From the NCBI GenBank assembly GCA_017354895.1, contig CP071499.1, positions 3,968,001-4,032,000 of the forward strand: 64,000 nt of DNA, written 5' to 3'. Source of the stretch: Podospora comata. Its lineage: Eukaryota; Ascomycota; Sordariomycetes; Sordariales; Podosporaceae. The notes under the pieces are model-generated. The model had not been told where the DNA came from. It was given only the letters and a program-made list of their open reading frames with translations, and did not search any database. Position numbers and translations under genes: made by a program. This document shows, in pieces, positions 1-12,136 of the stretch. The first letter of the stretch is position 1. Each line of letters opens with the position of its first letter.

Positions 1-2769
1 GTATGAGGCGGCAGACGGAAGCACAGCATGATGATCTGAGATGAAAGTGAATATTTGCCCCTTTCCGATCCGATCACAACTTCTGGCGAACGCTTCAGAA
101 AACTTGTTTACATATCAGGGACAACAACAGACAGTAAATAGCGGGTCTTCCGGCCAACAACTCGACTCTGCCGTACGATACTGTGCTGCGGTTGCCTGAC
201 CCGAACGTTTGGGACGCAGACTGGGCTTCTGCTGACGAGTGGGTGGGACCTACACTGGTGCTATTTCCCACCTTGGCTACCTCCAGCCTTGCTAGCGTTG
301 GGGGCAATGCTCTGTTGAGCATAGAACTACGTGTTGCTATTGAGGCTCTGCGTTTGAGTACCAACATCAATCGATTCCCAAGGTCCCGTCTGCCGAGTAT
401 AAGCGAGCCATCGTCAGGCTCGGTGGACACGAGACAGATGAGGCTCAGTCTCCCTCACCTTTGACAACATCTCCCTCATCCAGCTCGAATATGGATGCCA
501 TGGCTTTGGCCTACCTGGCCAGTCCTGTGCCCAAAGCTGACGCAAACGTGGAAAGATTTGCCCCTGTCGCTCAAGCAAAGTGCCAGCGAATAGCTCCACG
601 TTAAAGCAGATGATGAGCTCTCCCATGCGAGTATGCGGCAGACGGGGTGGAGTTTTGAAGCTGTGGAGCAAAGCCGTTTGGTACATGTACTCTCGTATGG
701 AAGGAAGCCAAACAAGAGCCGCAGCTGCAGGCAGAAATCCCCGTACAAGATGCCTCACCCAGCCAACGCAAATCATCATCGAGAGGATGAGGTGACATGC
801 CGGAAAAGGGGGCGGGAAGGGCGATCCTATTAAGACTCTCCAGCATGTTGCCCGACTCCCCAACAGCCAACAGCCCTCACCGCCGGGAGAAGATAAGCAG
901 GTATCATGCATTGGTTTGGGAGATGAGAGCATGAGCAACAACTGCACTCCACCTGCATCCACGTAGAAACACAGAGAGAAAGCAATGCCAAAATGACGTG
1001 TGGTCGTCTGCGATTCATCGAAAGCCAGCTTGCTCGCCTCCATTTTGCGGATCGTCGCAGGGTCGGTCGGTGGAGACAAACAAATCGGCTGCACATGGCC
1101 GCATGACGACGAGCAACAGGTTGAAAGCTGGGGAACTGTCTGTGGCCGCAGAGCAGGACCACTCCACTTTTGGCCGGGCGAAGAAGGCGGTCAAGAGGCA
1201 TGTAAGTATGTAAAGGTTCCGGAAGGATGGCGGCGGTCGAGATGCTTCCAGCAGAACCGATGTCGTCCAAACCGGACTGAGGCATCGACAGGGAACAGCG
1301 TGGAAAAGGCCCGGCCCGCTCACCCCGCCCGCATGGGACACCCAACGCTCGGGACCCGTCACCGAGACGGCCCTGGGTAGCATCGGGGGAGTCCACTTTC
1401 CATCTCAGTCTCTTCCGCATTCCTCATCCATCCCTAGTGTACATACAGTCCGGCAACCTGCTGGCATCCATGATGATGACGAGAAGAGAAGAAGGATCGC
1501 TTCAGGCCGCAAGCGTGGGTAGGACAAGGCTAGACGGATAGGCCGAAGATAGATTGCTGATCATGATCACCCTTCCTTCCTTCTCCGACTGTTTCTGGCA
1601 AGGTGATAAAGGTGCTCCGGCACCGTGAAAAGGCTGCCTCCGGCATATCTATATGACGAGGGATGGAACAGGAAAAAGGCTGCATTGGTGCTTGTGACAG
1701 GCGAACCGAGACAATGGGGTCATTGGGCACCCAGCCAATTGCTTCTTTAAGCCATCGCGTTGCTGCGGACCGGGGGAGAATTTGGCGAGACTGGACACGT
1801 CGAAGGTCCAAAGTGAGGTGAAAAAAAAGCGACTGTCGTGGCCCAACGATGCCCAACGGCTTCCCGCACCGGCCCCCCTTTAGCCTAATCGGCGGCCGTG
1901 ATTGGCAGGAGGGTGCATGCCGAGCACCCCACAGGTGCATGCACGGAGCCGCTGACGTCCATTTGGACGGAACGGGCAGCTAGGTACAGAATATCTTCCC
2001 ATGCCTCTGTTTTGCGCTTCTGTGCCCCAGCTTTGAGCAAGTGCCGTCTCCAATCATGCTTGGAATGCAAATTTTCCCAACACGCTTCCTTCCCCTCTGG
2101 TGTGATTTGGTAATGGGTGGCAACCTTCTGTTCTGAAGTCCAGCCTTCTTGCTCTCTGCCCAACCGTCTCCGTCGTCGTCACGCCCGGGCTCAGCTCCCC
2201 CTCACCGTGTCTCTGCCCAATGCCCGCCTACTCGTAGCCCATCTCGTGCCCGATTTGGCCGTTGGCGAGGCTGTCTAGCCACATTCAGGGTGAGTCACGT
2301 TGTTCGTGGTCCTCTTCATGGCCCTGTTATGCCAAACACCGCGGTGTCCGGTGAGGTACCTGTTTGATGCGGCCCTTGCCCCGGGAGCCGCCCATCCGCC
2401 CTGACCCGCCCTCTGCTCTCAAAACCAAGCCGTCGTCCTGCACGCCCTAAACCTGCTCCGTCCCGCTTGCTTCCCCTGAACTGCATCGACACCAAACCGT
2501 CTGGCTCCACGCGCACAACAAACAGCAATTCTCAGCCAAAATATTGAGAGTTTGACCCAGCAATGCCCGCTCGTGATACTGCTTCTTACCCAGACCACTA
2601 CCACGACGACCCAATAATCGCCCGAGAGCCCATCTGACTGACCGTCTTTTGATATCTGCCCAGGACATATACTACTTTGCACATCTGTCTCCACATAGCC
2701 CATTATTCCATCCCATCCTGTAACTTGACCACGAAACACACAACACCACCGGCCATCATATCACCATCC
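1..2769. other. Upstream region without a convincing gene
   Basis: I see no gene here that I can support. Several open frames on both strands run to 200-230 codons, but they overlap each other, have no recognisable domain and show no coherent splice structure. The GC-rich sequence just before the start codon at 2770 is C/T- and CA-rich, as expected for promoter and 5' leader sequence of the gene that follows. Confidence 0.5.
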
Positions 2770-2898
2770 ATGGAGAGAGAACGGCAATACCTCCGCCCGA
2801 GGGTAGGGGGCACTGTGACCCCGGGCTCTGACACCCGCCTGAACAGTCGGCCAGCCGAGTGGCCTGAGTGGGAAGGCCAGCAAGGTCGAGGAGATCAA

Positions 2899-2935
<37 letters not shown>

Positions 2936-5900
2936 CCAAGTCTATCCTTCGCAAGTCAGCCAGGCCATCGACAAGGCCACGCCGCAACTCGGACACGTCC
3001 GTCACATCTTCCAACATCCCCGGAGTGGGCGCCGGTAGTGACTCGGAGCTGGGGGTCAGACCCTCGCCCAGAGCCCACCACATCTCAGCTGCTTCCACGC
3101 CAACAGCATCGCCGACAGCGTCGCCCATGCTCTCACCATCTCTGCCGTCAGCCTCTACCAGCATCCTGCCTCGCAAGGTCCTGAAGGCCAAGTTCCCAGG
3201 GGTGCCTGCTGAACGACAAGGGACTGTGAACCTTCGGCCCTCCCGAGCCTCTTCTTCCACCTCCAACCTCCCACCCAGCTATCATGGGCCACCACCATCC
3301 GTGGCACGCAATGTGCTTTCTCCCCAGTTCATGCCTGATAATAACAGACAACTGGTTCACTCGGGTCATCACGAAGCCCGCCAGGAGCACTACGACCGCC
3401 CCGATCGGCGCGATTACCGTTCTGATCCGGACCCCGAAACCGAATCTGTTTCCTCCACCTCGGAGCTCTCGTCCACAACAGAAGCCACTACCGTCATCTC
3501 GGAATCCTCCGAGTCCTGCGAGAGTGATGTGACCACTACGGAGGCTAACACCCTTGCCAACACGGGCACCAGAACGCCCTCCGTTCGCTTCACACCCAGT
3601 GTTATTGGCTCTTCATCCAGTGTCATTAGCTCTGTCGCGCCATCCAAGAATGCCCCCCCTCCTCCCAGCCGCAAGGTCGTCAGACACCGGGTTGGCGGGC
3701 CTCAACCAAGGCTCACATCTTCTGCCGATCGAAGTCTCACCGGCGGAGGTCGTATCAAGCTGCTCCCTTCCAGCGCACCCCCCGTCGACACCAGATACCA
3801 ATGGGACCTGGAGCAACGCCAGCAGGACCTTGAGCGGAACATGATGCACAGGATCGAGCAACTGGAAGCCGAGACACGCGCCCTTCGTGAGAGCGAGGCC
3901 AAACTCAAGATGGACCTCGAAGACAGCGCCGCCCAGATATCCGCCACCATGCGAGAAAAGTCTATGGCTGAGGGTGAGCGCGATCTGGCTCGCAACGAGA
4001 GGGCTGCGCTTGAGAGGGAGCGTGAGCGTGAGCGTGAGCAGGAGCGCAGGAGCAGGGACGAGCTTCTCTCCAAGCTTGACGCGCAAAAGGCGATCATCGA
4101 CGAGTTCCGCAGCAACTCAGACCTCACCAAGGGTATCCTGGACGAAGTCGAAAAGGAACGCGACGTTGAACGCACCGACAAGGTTGAACTCTACGGCAAG
4201 CTCGAGGCCACCAAGCAAGTTATGGACGAGTTCAGGAACACGATGGACCTGCAAAGGGTCATGATCATGGAGGCTGAGCAGAGCCGTGACGACATCAAGG
4301 AGATCAAGGACAAGCTCGAAGTCAGGGTGCAGGATCTTGAGAGGGAGCTCGAGAAGCTCCACATCGACCGCAAGGAGCATGAGGATCTCTTGTCTCAACA
4401 GATCGTTGCTCTGGATGTTCGCAACAGTGCCCTCCTTGAGCAGCGTGACAACAGAGACAAGGAGATCGCGGAGCTGACGGCCATGCGGGATGCTATGAAA
4501 GAGGAGACTGAAGCGCTCAAGGTTCGGGTGTCGGACTTGACTGCAGAGAAATTGGCCGCCGAGGAGGAACAGCAAAACATCAAGATTAAGGCCAGCGGGG
4601 AGCTGCAGGAGGTCAGAAGGGCAGCCGAGGAGGAGCAGCAGAGAATTACAGAGGCTGCAGAGGAGGAGCAGCAAAGGATCACCAAGGCGGCCGAGGAGGA
4701 GCAACAGAGAATTGTACAGGCTGCAGAGGAGGAGAGACGGAGGATCACACAGGCAGCCGAGGAGGCGGAGCAGGCTCTGAGAACGACGTTTGCGGCCGAC
4801 AGGGAGGCTCTTCAAAAGGAGATTGACGAGGGTCAGCAGCCGCTGCGGGCTCGCATCGAGGAGCTGGAAAAGGAGAGGGATGCGTTGGAAGCTGCCAAGG
4901 CTGCTTTGGAGCAAGAAAGGAGCGACCTGCAGTCGGCACTCAATACCGCCAACGAAGAAATTGCCGCTCTCAAAGCCCAAGTGAAGGAGCTGACATTGTC
5001 CGGTTCCGAACAGGCCACCAAGATTTCTGCTCTGGAGGAGGAACTTGCATCAACCCGGACAGAGGTCAGCAGCCTCAAGGCCCGGATCGATGGTCTCGAG
5101 TCGGACAAGCTCGGCCTTCAGCAGAAGCTCTTGGATCTCCAGGTCGACCTTGGCGGCAAGCAAATTCAGATCGAGGCGCTCACAACCGACCTTGCCGGCT
5201 CTAAAGAGGCCAACATCTCTCTTGCCAGCCAGAAGATTGAGGTGGCCAACCACCTTAACACGGTGCAGGAGTATCTTGTCGCTGCCAGTGCCGAGATTGC
5301 ACAGCTCAAGACGGAGAAGGACACGATCCAAGCCGAGGCGGACAAGGTTGCTGACCTGATGAGTTCCAAGGCGGCACTCGAGGACAAGGCTGTGGATCTC
5401 GAGGGCAAGATCTCGACACTGGAGAGCAGGATTGCCGTGCTCCAGGCCGAAGCGGACAAGATCCCCGGCCTCACGGGCGAGAAGGAGGAGGCATTGTGTC
5501 AAATCTCGCAGCTCGAAGGAAGGAGCGTCGATCTCCAAGTTCGAATCGGTGAACTCCAAGCTGAGCTCTATGCTAAAACCACTGAACTGGAAGGTAAGCT
5601 GGCGCAGGTCCAATCTGAGGCGGACAAGGTCCCTACCATCGAGGCAGCCAAAATTGTTCTCGGAGGCAAGGTTTTAGAGCTTCAAGCCAAGGTTGTCGAG
5701 CTGCAGACCGAGCTTGCCAAGGATCCAGATGCAGTGGCGGCGGCACTCAGAGTCGAGCTGGAGATCAAGAGTCAGGAGATCACGCGCCGGGTGGGTGAGA
5801 TCACGGCACTGACAGAGAGCAACTCGGCGCTGTCGGCCGAGCTTGGGGCCACCAAGCAGCAGCTCGAGACGTTGCACAGCTCCTACAACAGCATCACCGA

Positions 5901-6313
5901 GTCCTACAACCAGGCAACCGAGCAGATCATCGAACTCCAGCACAAGGTTGAGAAGCTGACGCCCTCTTCGCGCCGGTCCAGCCGGTCCCGCAACGCCTCC
6001 CCGCAGAAGAAGGACAAGGAGAAGGACAGGGAAAAGGACAAGGAGTCCAGCAGCAGCAAGAAGGATAAGCAACGGGAACTTGTGGTGGTGCGCAACCCTG
6101 GCGACCGAGGAGGAGCACTGTCAGTCATGCTTCAAATCGCTGCCGCAATCTGAAGTTAACACAGGGCCCTCACTAACATGGGTTTACGTCTGCAGGCATC
6201 TCGTCAGAAAAAGCGAAATAAAACGCAATTCTCGATCTTCAAGCGTTAACTCGACTCCCACTCCGAGCCCCCGCCATTCCGACGCTTCATTTGCCTCCTC
6301 GTCCAAATGCTGA
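2770..6313 (+). CDS. Large coiled-coil protein with polyQ tract and hendecad repeats
   Basis: Function not recognised. The start at 2770 lies in a good context (CATCCATGG). Exons are 2770-6119 and 6196-6313; the 76-nt intron has donor GTCAGT, branch CACTAAC and acceptor CTGCAG, and splicing replaces a short unspliced tail with a Ser-rich tail ending SSSKC. The product is about 1155 residues. Residues 1-370 are low-complexity, rich in Ser, Thr and Pro, with 13 consecutive Gln near residue 43. From about residue 370 to 1080 it is almost unbroken coiled coil rich in Glu, Lys, Leu and Ala, including 11-residue repeats of the type AAEEEQQRITE. The end is basic and Ser-rich. This layout is seen in cytoskeletal, spindle-pole or septum-associated scaffold proteins, but coiled-coil similarity alone cannot assign a role. 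The gene model is strong; the function is open. Confidence 0.88.
2896..2934 (+). repeat. CAG/CAA trinucleotide tract coding polyglutamine
   Basis: Thirteen in-frame Gln codons, mostly CAG with CAA at the ends, lie in the N-terminal disordered part of the coiled-coil protein. An uninterrupted CAG run of this kind is likely to vary in length between strains. Confidence 0.95.
4621..4785 (+). repeat. 33-bp in-frame tandem repeat coding hendecads
   Basis: Four 33-bp units (4621, 4654, 4687, 4720) and a partial fifth encode 11-residue units of the form A-A-E-E-E-Q-Q-R-I-x-x. The DNA of the units differs mainly at third codon positions, so the protein pattern is kept. An 11-residue period fits a right-handed or nearly straight coiled coil rather than the usual heptad type. 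Confidence 0.9.
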
Positions 6314-7637
6314 GCTCAGCACGACATATGCCACGAGACCTCTCTACGCGGTCAACACTAACACACCACCCTCATCATCATCATCACCACCACCACCACC
6401 ATCATCATCATCCACCGAACTGAAACAATGAATATATCGCTGAGCAGTCGGATACGAGTCCGATACAGAAGGAGGGACATGTTCTTTGGCGACCAACATC
6501 GGGCGGAAGTTTGCTTCTTTGTGTTTTCATCTCCGTGTTTTATTCTTTTCTTTTGCTTCACCATGTACTATCTCTTTCGCCAGAGAACCTCTGCCCTCTT
6601 GATCGACTATCTATTCGGCCATCAGCTTCATTGACTTTCAGCCTCGGCCCGGTTCAACAAAAGTCTTTTTGGGTCAACTGTCGTCTTTATTTGTTTTTGT
6701 TTCTTTCTTCTTTTATCGGTTGGTTGTCTTGGAAAGGCGGGGTCGGGTTAACAGTCACAAGGGGGAGGTATCATTTGAATGGGGTTTGGCTGCTTTGTTT
6801 TCATGTTTTGTTTTGGCTTTTTCCTTTTTGGTTTAGAATTTCTTGTATTGAGCGCACAGCTCACTGTTTTATTGTTTTTGGTCACGACTTTTGTTACAGA
6901 GTTACGAGTCATGGCGTGATGCAATACTTGATGAGCATTTCAGATGGAAAGGAAAAATAGTAATCATATGCGCAGAGATGGGTGTGAGATTTGGGCATAA
7001 TTTCTCGTTTATGGGGAGGGAAGGGGGAGGAACCGAGGTGGCTGTGGCTGTTGATCCTGTAGCTGGGGAGAATTAATACACTGTTGGAATATTTGTCCAG
7101 ACTTGACCACGACTCTTCCATTCTCCAAATGGCCTTGAAACATGTCGATTCAAGTGAACATGATTATTCTCGGATCTTGGACTCCGAAACAGTTTCCAAT
7201 CACAGAATACCCGGATGCCCAGGATAGGGGTCAAAACACCCGCGAGAAATACGCACCAATAAGATGGGTTGTATTATTCAGGGCTGTGGAATATTAATAT
7301 GGATGCCGATAGTGTGTCATTCCTCATGGCTCTGTAAATGCCCATCTCTACTGTTTTCGAGATGCAAAAGCTTGCCGAGGGCGACGTCATGTAGCCAGAA
7401 TGAGATAGATACGGTGCTCCAAAGTCACATTTTTGGAGCGCATGACGCGGGCGAGCAAGTTGTTTACTTATCCTTGGACTCAGATCTGAACGATCACGCA
7501 GGGTGATTTATGATATTTAGCTGCCGATATTGTGTCTGTTTTTTTGGTGCGTTTCGAGACCTCATTAAAGGTTTTCCTTTTCTTTTCTTGACCTCGGAAG
7601 TTTACATACCTACCTACCTAGAGAAAACACTTGTATC
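6314..7637. other. Intergenic region, T-rich, with CAT/CAC microsatellite
   Basis: No gene seen. The first part is probably the 3' UTR of the coiled-coil gene. A (CAT)n(CAC)n(CAT)n microsatellite occupies about 6373-6412, and 6500-6900 is T-rich on the plus strand. The end carries CCTACCTACCTA just before the start codon of the next gene. Confidence 0.6.
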
Positions 7638-8466
7638 ATGAAGACCTCACTTTTTGCTGCAGCGATTACAGCTCTCGGTATGCCCTCTCCCCCATTTGTC
7701 GCGTTGATCAAGTCAGCGCTGACCGGTCCACAGCGGCACCGGTCGTGTTTGCCCAAGAGCGCGATCCTACCAGTGAAATCTACACCGACCCCTCCTCCAA
7801 CATTACGTTCAACACATGGTCGCCGACGCCCTTTGTGACGATTGGTGTGGCGTTACCCCCAGACGCATTGGAGGCTGATGCAGATGAGTTTGTTGGGCTG
7901 ATCGTGGGTCTTTGCCACCTCCCATGCCCTACAAATGTCAACTAACATTGGCATTCGTCAAGACCTGCTCCGATCCCGCCGGATGGTGCGGCGTTTCTCT
8001 CGGAGGCGGCATGGTGTCCAACCTCCTTGTGTTGGCCTACCCCTCCCCTTCTAACCCGGACGAGATCTTGACCTCGCTCCGTTGGGCGTCCGACTATGGT
8101 CCCCCCATCGAGCCATACAGCGGTGACGCCAAGCTCGCTCAAATATCGTCCACCTTGAACGCAACGCACTACCAGGTTTCGTTCCGTTGTGAAAAGTGCT
8201 TGGGAGAGTGGCGCCACGGAGAGGAGCAGCAAGGCGGCTCGTTTCCCAGCAGTGGTGGGTTCCTGCTGTTTGGGTGGTGTCATGCCTCGAGCGCGCCGTT
8301 CGGGGAGGCCGAGTGCGCAGACAAGGCCGAGATGAGCCAGCATGACAGCCAGGGTCTTTTCGGTGCTACTGTGACCAGCTTTACACTAGCTTCATCCGCG
8401 GAGGAATATGCTTTGTGGGCCGGGAAGGCGACTGGAGGGGCTGTGGACGGTGAGTGTGTGGTGTGA
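7638..8466 (+). CDS. Secreted stand-alone AA8 (CDH-type cytochrome/DOMON) protein
   Basis: Exons are 7638-7677, 7734-7903 and 7963-8466 (GTATGC and GTGGGT donors; a CTAAC branch in intron 2); all phases join cleanly to give about 237 residues. The protein opens with a signal peptide (MKTSLFAAAITAL). The rest matches the heme b cytochrome domain of cellobiose dehydrogenase (CAZy AA8): W-C-G-V-S-L-G-G-G-M followed by hydrophobic strands, then a central Cys pair (RCEKC) and a late His in QHDSQGLFGA. In this family one Met and one His ligate the heme, and the Met of GGGM and this His are the likely ligands. There is no FAD dehydrogenase domain and no membrane anchor. The 3' end is less certain: a GTGAGT at 8450 could be a further donor. 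A second AA8 gene lies at 61652-62358. Confidence 0.8.
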
Positions 8467-9251
8467 TGTGTCGAAGGGTGGACTTGGCGAAGTCTAGAAA
8501 TGTCTAAAATTTAAGGAAGTAATCATTCCTCAACTCTGGAACTGGCTGTTCGATCTCTTTGATTACTGTACCTAACCCCTTGTGCGGTTAGAGTCAAGTT
8601 GCTTGCGTTGTCGTGGCCTGCAAGACCGTTACAAGGACTGGGCAATGTTTGGGAGGCGATGTCAGAATTGCGGCCAGGAACCCCGAGTACTGTGGTGGTC
8701 AGTATTTAGGTCAAAATTCTGATGATGTAAGTGAAGATGACAGAGATGGTAATGGCGTGAACGAAGAGTTCCTGGCTAAGCCGCTAGTACTTGACCAGGA
8801 GGAGATGACCATGCACAGTGGTTCTGATTTTGGTCGGATATCGAATCCACACCTACCTACCTACCTACCTACCTACCTACCTACCTGGGGACAAACCATG
8901 ACATATCTGAATCTCGTGTCACCCTGTAGAGTACCGTTCATCCCTTCCACAACAGGGTGCTTAACGAGTCAGCCAATTAGGATGATGCCTTCGGATTTCA
9001 TGATGAGTCAAAATGAGCGGGTTGTATTAGAGTGTATTGAAGCTCCGAAGGTGACCGGCAATAGCTCGTCAACATTTGTCATATAGCTTTTCAGCATCCG
9101 TGGAATCTCGGCAGCAACGAAAATACCGAGTCATCTCGGATCGCCTCGAGGATGCCCGTCAGAAATTCAATCTAGATAAATGTTGCAAACCCATCATTGT
9201 TGGCGTTGAAAGCATCAACGGCATTCACTGTACCGTATGTATTCGGAAAAC
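8467..9251. other. Intergenic region with (ACCT)n microsatellite
   Basis: No supported gene. An ACCT tetranucleotide tract of about nine copies lies at 8851-8886. The remainder is probably the terminator of the AA8 gene and the promoter of the HD-domain gene. Confidence 0.55.
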
Positions 9252-10201
9252 ATGCTGACCCGGCTCCTGACCATCGGCCATATGGCCCTGATCATCTTCC
9301 ATCTCCAACTTTCTGCCTGCCATCCCTTGACTTCTGGCCCGCGTTATGAGACAAGAGGAGTCACCACCAGCCATCGCTATCCAACCCGCGAACTTGCGGG
9401 CATCACAGTGATTGACACCCCCCTCGTGCGCTCAGCCCAAGCCTTTGCTCTCGCACACAGCAGCTCAACAACCTACAACCACGTAATGCGCTCGTGGCTG
9501 TTCGGCGCCCTCATGGTTAAGAACAACGCAACTCTACAACGAACGATTGACCTTGAGATCCAAGCCGTGTCAGCCTTGTTGCATGATCTTGGCTGGTATG
9601 TTGTTTTCATCTCTATTTCTTATGTTCTTCTCATGCGCAGGGCTCTGATGTCTCAAGCAGGGACCAAATCCCATCGTCCCCTATCATATCCCCCGACAGA
9701 CGCTTCGAAGTAGATGGCGCCATTGCCGCCCGTGCCTTTCTCCATGACCACCCTCACGGCAAGAAGTGGAATGAACGCCGCGTGCAACTCGTCTGGGACG
9801 CCATCGCTCTGCACACCGAACGAGCCTTGAACTACTTCAAAGAGCCCGCCGTCCGCCTAGTCAGCCAGGGTATAAGCCTTGATTTTGAAACGGCAGAGAT
9901 AGCGAAAGCCACGTTCGGGATACCTATTTCGGAGTACCGGGCTGTTGTGGCCGAGTTTCCAAAAGAAGGGTTCAAGCAGGCGTTGAACGAGACGTTTGTG
10001 TGGCTTTGCCGGGAGAAGCCGGGGAGCACTTATAGTGAGTTTTGCCTTCACCCATCTTTGCCAGATAAAAAGTGAATGTATTGTGTGCTGACAAGAACTA
10101 AAACAGACACCTGGATGCAGCCTTGGGGAGACCGATATGTGGATGGGTATAACTCGAGCGCGAATTTGAGGATCGATATTATTGACAGGAATCTTCCTTG
10201 A
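9252..10201 (+). CDS. Secreted HD-domain hydrolase, cyanamide-hydratase-like
   Basis: Exons 9252-9595, 9661-10034 and 10107-10201 join in phase to about 270 residues; an in-frame ATG at 9237 would add five. The N-terminus (MLTRLLTIGHMALIIFHLQLSACHP) reads as a signal peptide, which is unusual because the better-known fungal cyanamide hydratases and related HD enzymes are intracellular. The body follows that family: YNHVMRSW near residue 80 (first metal His), LLHDLGW at about 112-118 (the HD pair), FLHDHPHG, then AIALHT, and a conserved C-terminal part ending near DTWMQPWGDRY. The HD-pair codons sit directly before intron 1. Members hydrate cyanamide or isonitriles, or cleave other small nitrogen compounds; the substrate here is unknown. 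The family call is firm; the specificity is not. Confidence 0.83.
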
Positions 10202-12136
10202 GCAGTGCACTGGGTTTTGTCGGGACAATGGTCTCAAAGCATATGCTGGAAAAGGGGTAGTTAAGGGGGGGTCCACTTTTACCATTTTTTTGCCATTGTG
10301 GTGATGGTCTGGGTAGAATAAACTTTGTTTACCACTGGACCGGAATATACTCCGAGATGGTTGACCTGAGATGTCTCACATAAGCACCGCAGGTTGGAGC
10401 CCAGTGATCTCTTTGCCGGTGGCTGGGTTATCACTGAAGTTCTGAGTATACATTTTGAACAAATGGACATGTGTCGAGGCAAGTTAATGTATAATCTGGC
10501 GTGTCAGTTTAGACCTTGTGTGGGTTGGCTGAGCGACGTCACAAGCCCGACTGTTTCGCGTGGCGATGCTGCAAACAGCACATCTTGCCGAGAAGAGGGC
10601 TTTTGTGGAGATAAGTTCCCAACTTGTGGTGACTCCTTCCTGTGCCTCGTTGTCACTGATGACGGGATGGTCCGGATCCCATAGCTCCGCCTCCTTCGAG
10701 TCGCTGAGGTCACCTACATTAACAGCTCTTGCTATGACTGTTGAGGAGAGATGCTAGTGGGTTGCAAAATGTGGACAAGAGAAAGGACGAGCATGAGAGC
10801 CAGAATGAGCGGTAACGGCGAGTAAGAAGCGCGTATAAGTGGATAACAAATTGCTGTTTTGGTGACCGAGACAAGGTGCCCGTGCCTGGCTTTGCCTGAC
10901 GGATTCGAGAAGCTCTTTCTGTTGAGCTGTAGCTATAACAGCGCGATGTGCAAAAGAGTTGTTGGGCACACTCTGTGCTGATCAATGCCAGAAGGGAGCA
11001 AATATCTTGGCTAGTCCAACTGTAGGTAAGGTACCAGGTTAAAGACGGCATCGAGTGGCTACGGAAATGTGGCTTCTCCTCCGACCACGGCCCGCCACAG
11101 GAGATGACAAGGAGGTACCTGCAGCGACATGCTGCATCGTACATCATTGAGAAACATGGCCAGGTGCTGTTAGTTGTCAAGGCCGCCATTGGGCCATTGG
11201 GGCCATTGGGGCCGTTGCGCTAACCTGGGTTGACAGCGCACCAATAGAAAGCATTCGGGGTTTTCACCGCACTTGCAAAGCCGCACACAATTGTCCGAAT
11301 AATCAAACAAACGGTGAAGCTCCCTGCTTCGAGGAAGGCGGGCTCCCAGGCTGACTGGTCAGACATGGAAGTTGAAGGCCATACCGAGTAATTATATCAG
11401 ACGAAGAACAGCTCAGTCAGCAAGACACATGGCTCGCGGCTGGCATTCCATCAATGTCTCGATTGATCGGTCTGCCCGAGAACCTTGCGGGCTTGCAATG
11501 GCCACGGACTCGAATCCGCTCGGGCGGTTCGGCGGGATCTGACCTGTCCCGTGAAACAGTGCCGTGTTGTTTGCTTCTGTGGCCTGCCGCCCTTCGTCTT
11601 GCTGCTCCAGGTGAAAAAAGCGATTATCCGTAATTCGGCGGTGACGTGTTGATCCAACCCCCCCCCTGAGCCCCTTACTCACTGGCCTGGTATTTTCATG
11701 CCATCTTATCGTCCCGGACTCGCAACATCTTGCATTCTGCCAACGCACCATTCTTCTATCTGGGCTTCACCGCAGATTGCCACACCTGTCCAGATCTCCA
11801 GCCATCAGGAAGGGGGCTTGGCACATGCTGCCCAAATATAGACTCACTTCGACCAGTAGGCAACGGGCCAGGGGTGAGTATCGCCGGGACAGATAATTAA
11901 TGTCATGATTACGTTGGAGGGCCGGTTGCGATCTGCCAGCTGGACCAGCACACTGGTATAAGAAGGCCCTGCTCGGCCTCCACGAGCAGTCGTTTCTGGC
12001 CACCACTTCATCAAAGTTCTACAACACTGTCTGGCGTCACCGTCAAGCACATCTGAGTTCCAAGGTTACCTCGTCTCACTTCATCACAGGCATTCACGCC
12101 AAAGTACATACCTACCGCACCCTCGAATTAGTTACC
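10202..12136. other. Long intergenic region, no gene seen
   Basis: Several open frames of 70-156 codons exist on both strands but none shows a domain, signal peptide or splice logic. Short GGCCATTGGG repeats occur around 11186-11215. A TATAAG-like box at about 11957 lies roughly 180 bp before the next start codon and could belong to its promoter. Confidence 0.5.

Noticed and set aside
414-1420. Long minus-strand open frames (226 and 196 codons) upstream of the coiled-coil gene
   Set aside because: They overlap each other in different frames, have no domain, signal peptide or splice structure, and are rich in Cys, Trp and Ser in a way typical of non-coding GC-rich DNA.
8450-8592. Possible extra intron at the 3' end of the left AA8 gene
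   Set aside because: The GTGAGT donor and GCGGTTAG acceptor are plausible, but the resulting tail (Cys/Arg/Trp-rich, 43 codons) is unlike AA8 proteins; the frame ending at 8466 is simpler.
10719-11189. Minus-strand frame of 156 codons
   Set aside because: No recognisable feature; Ser/Cys/Tyr-rich chance composition in a region without splice logic.
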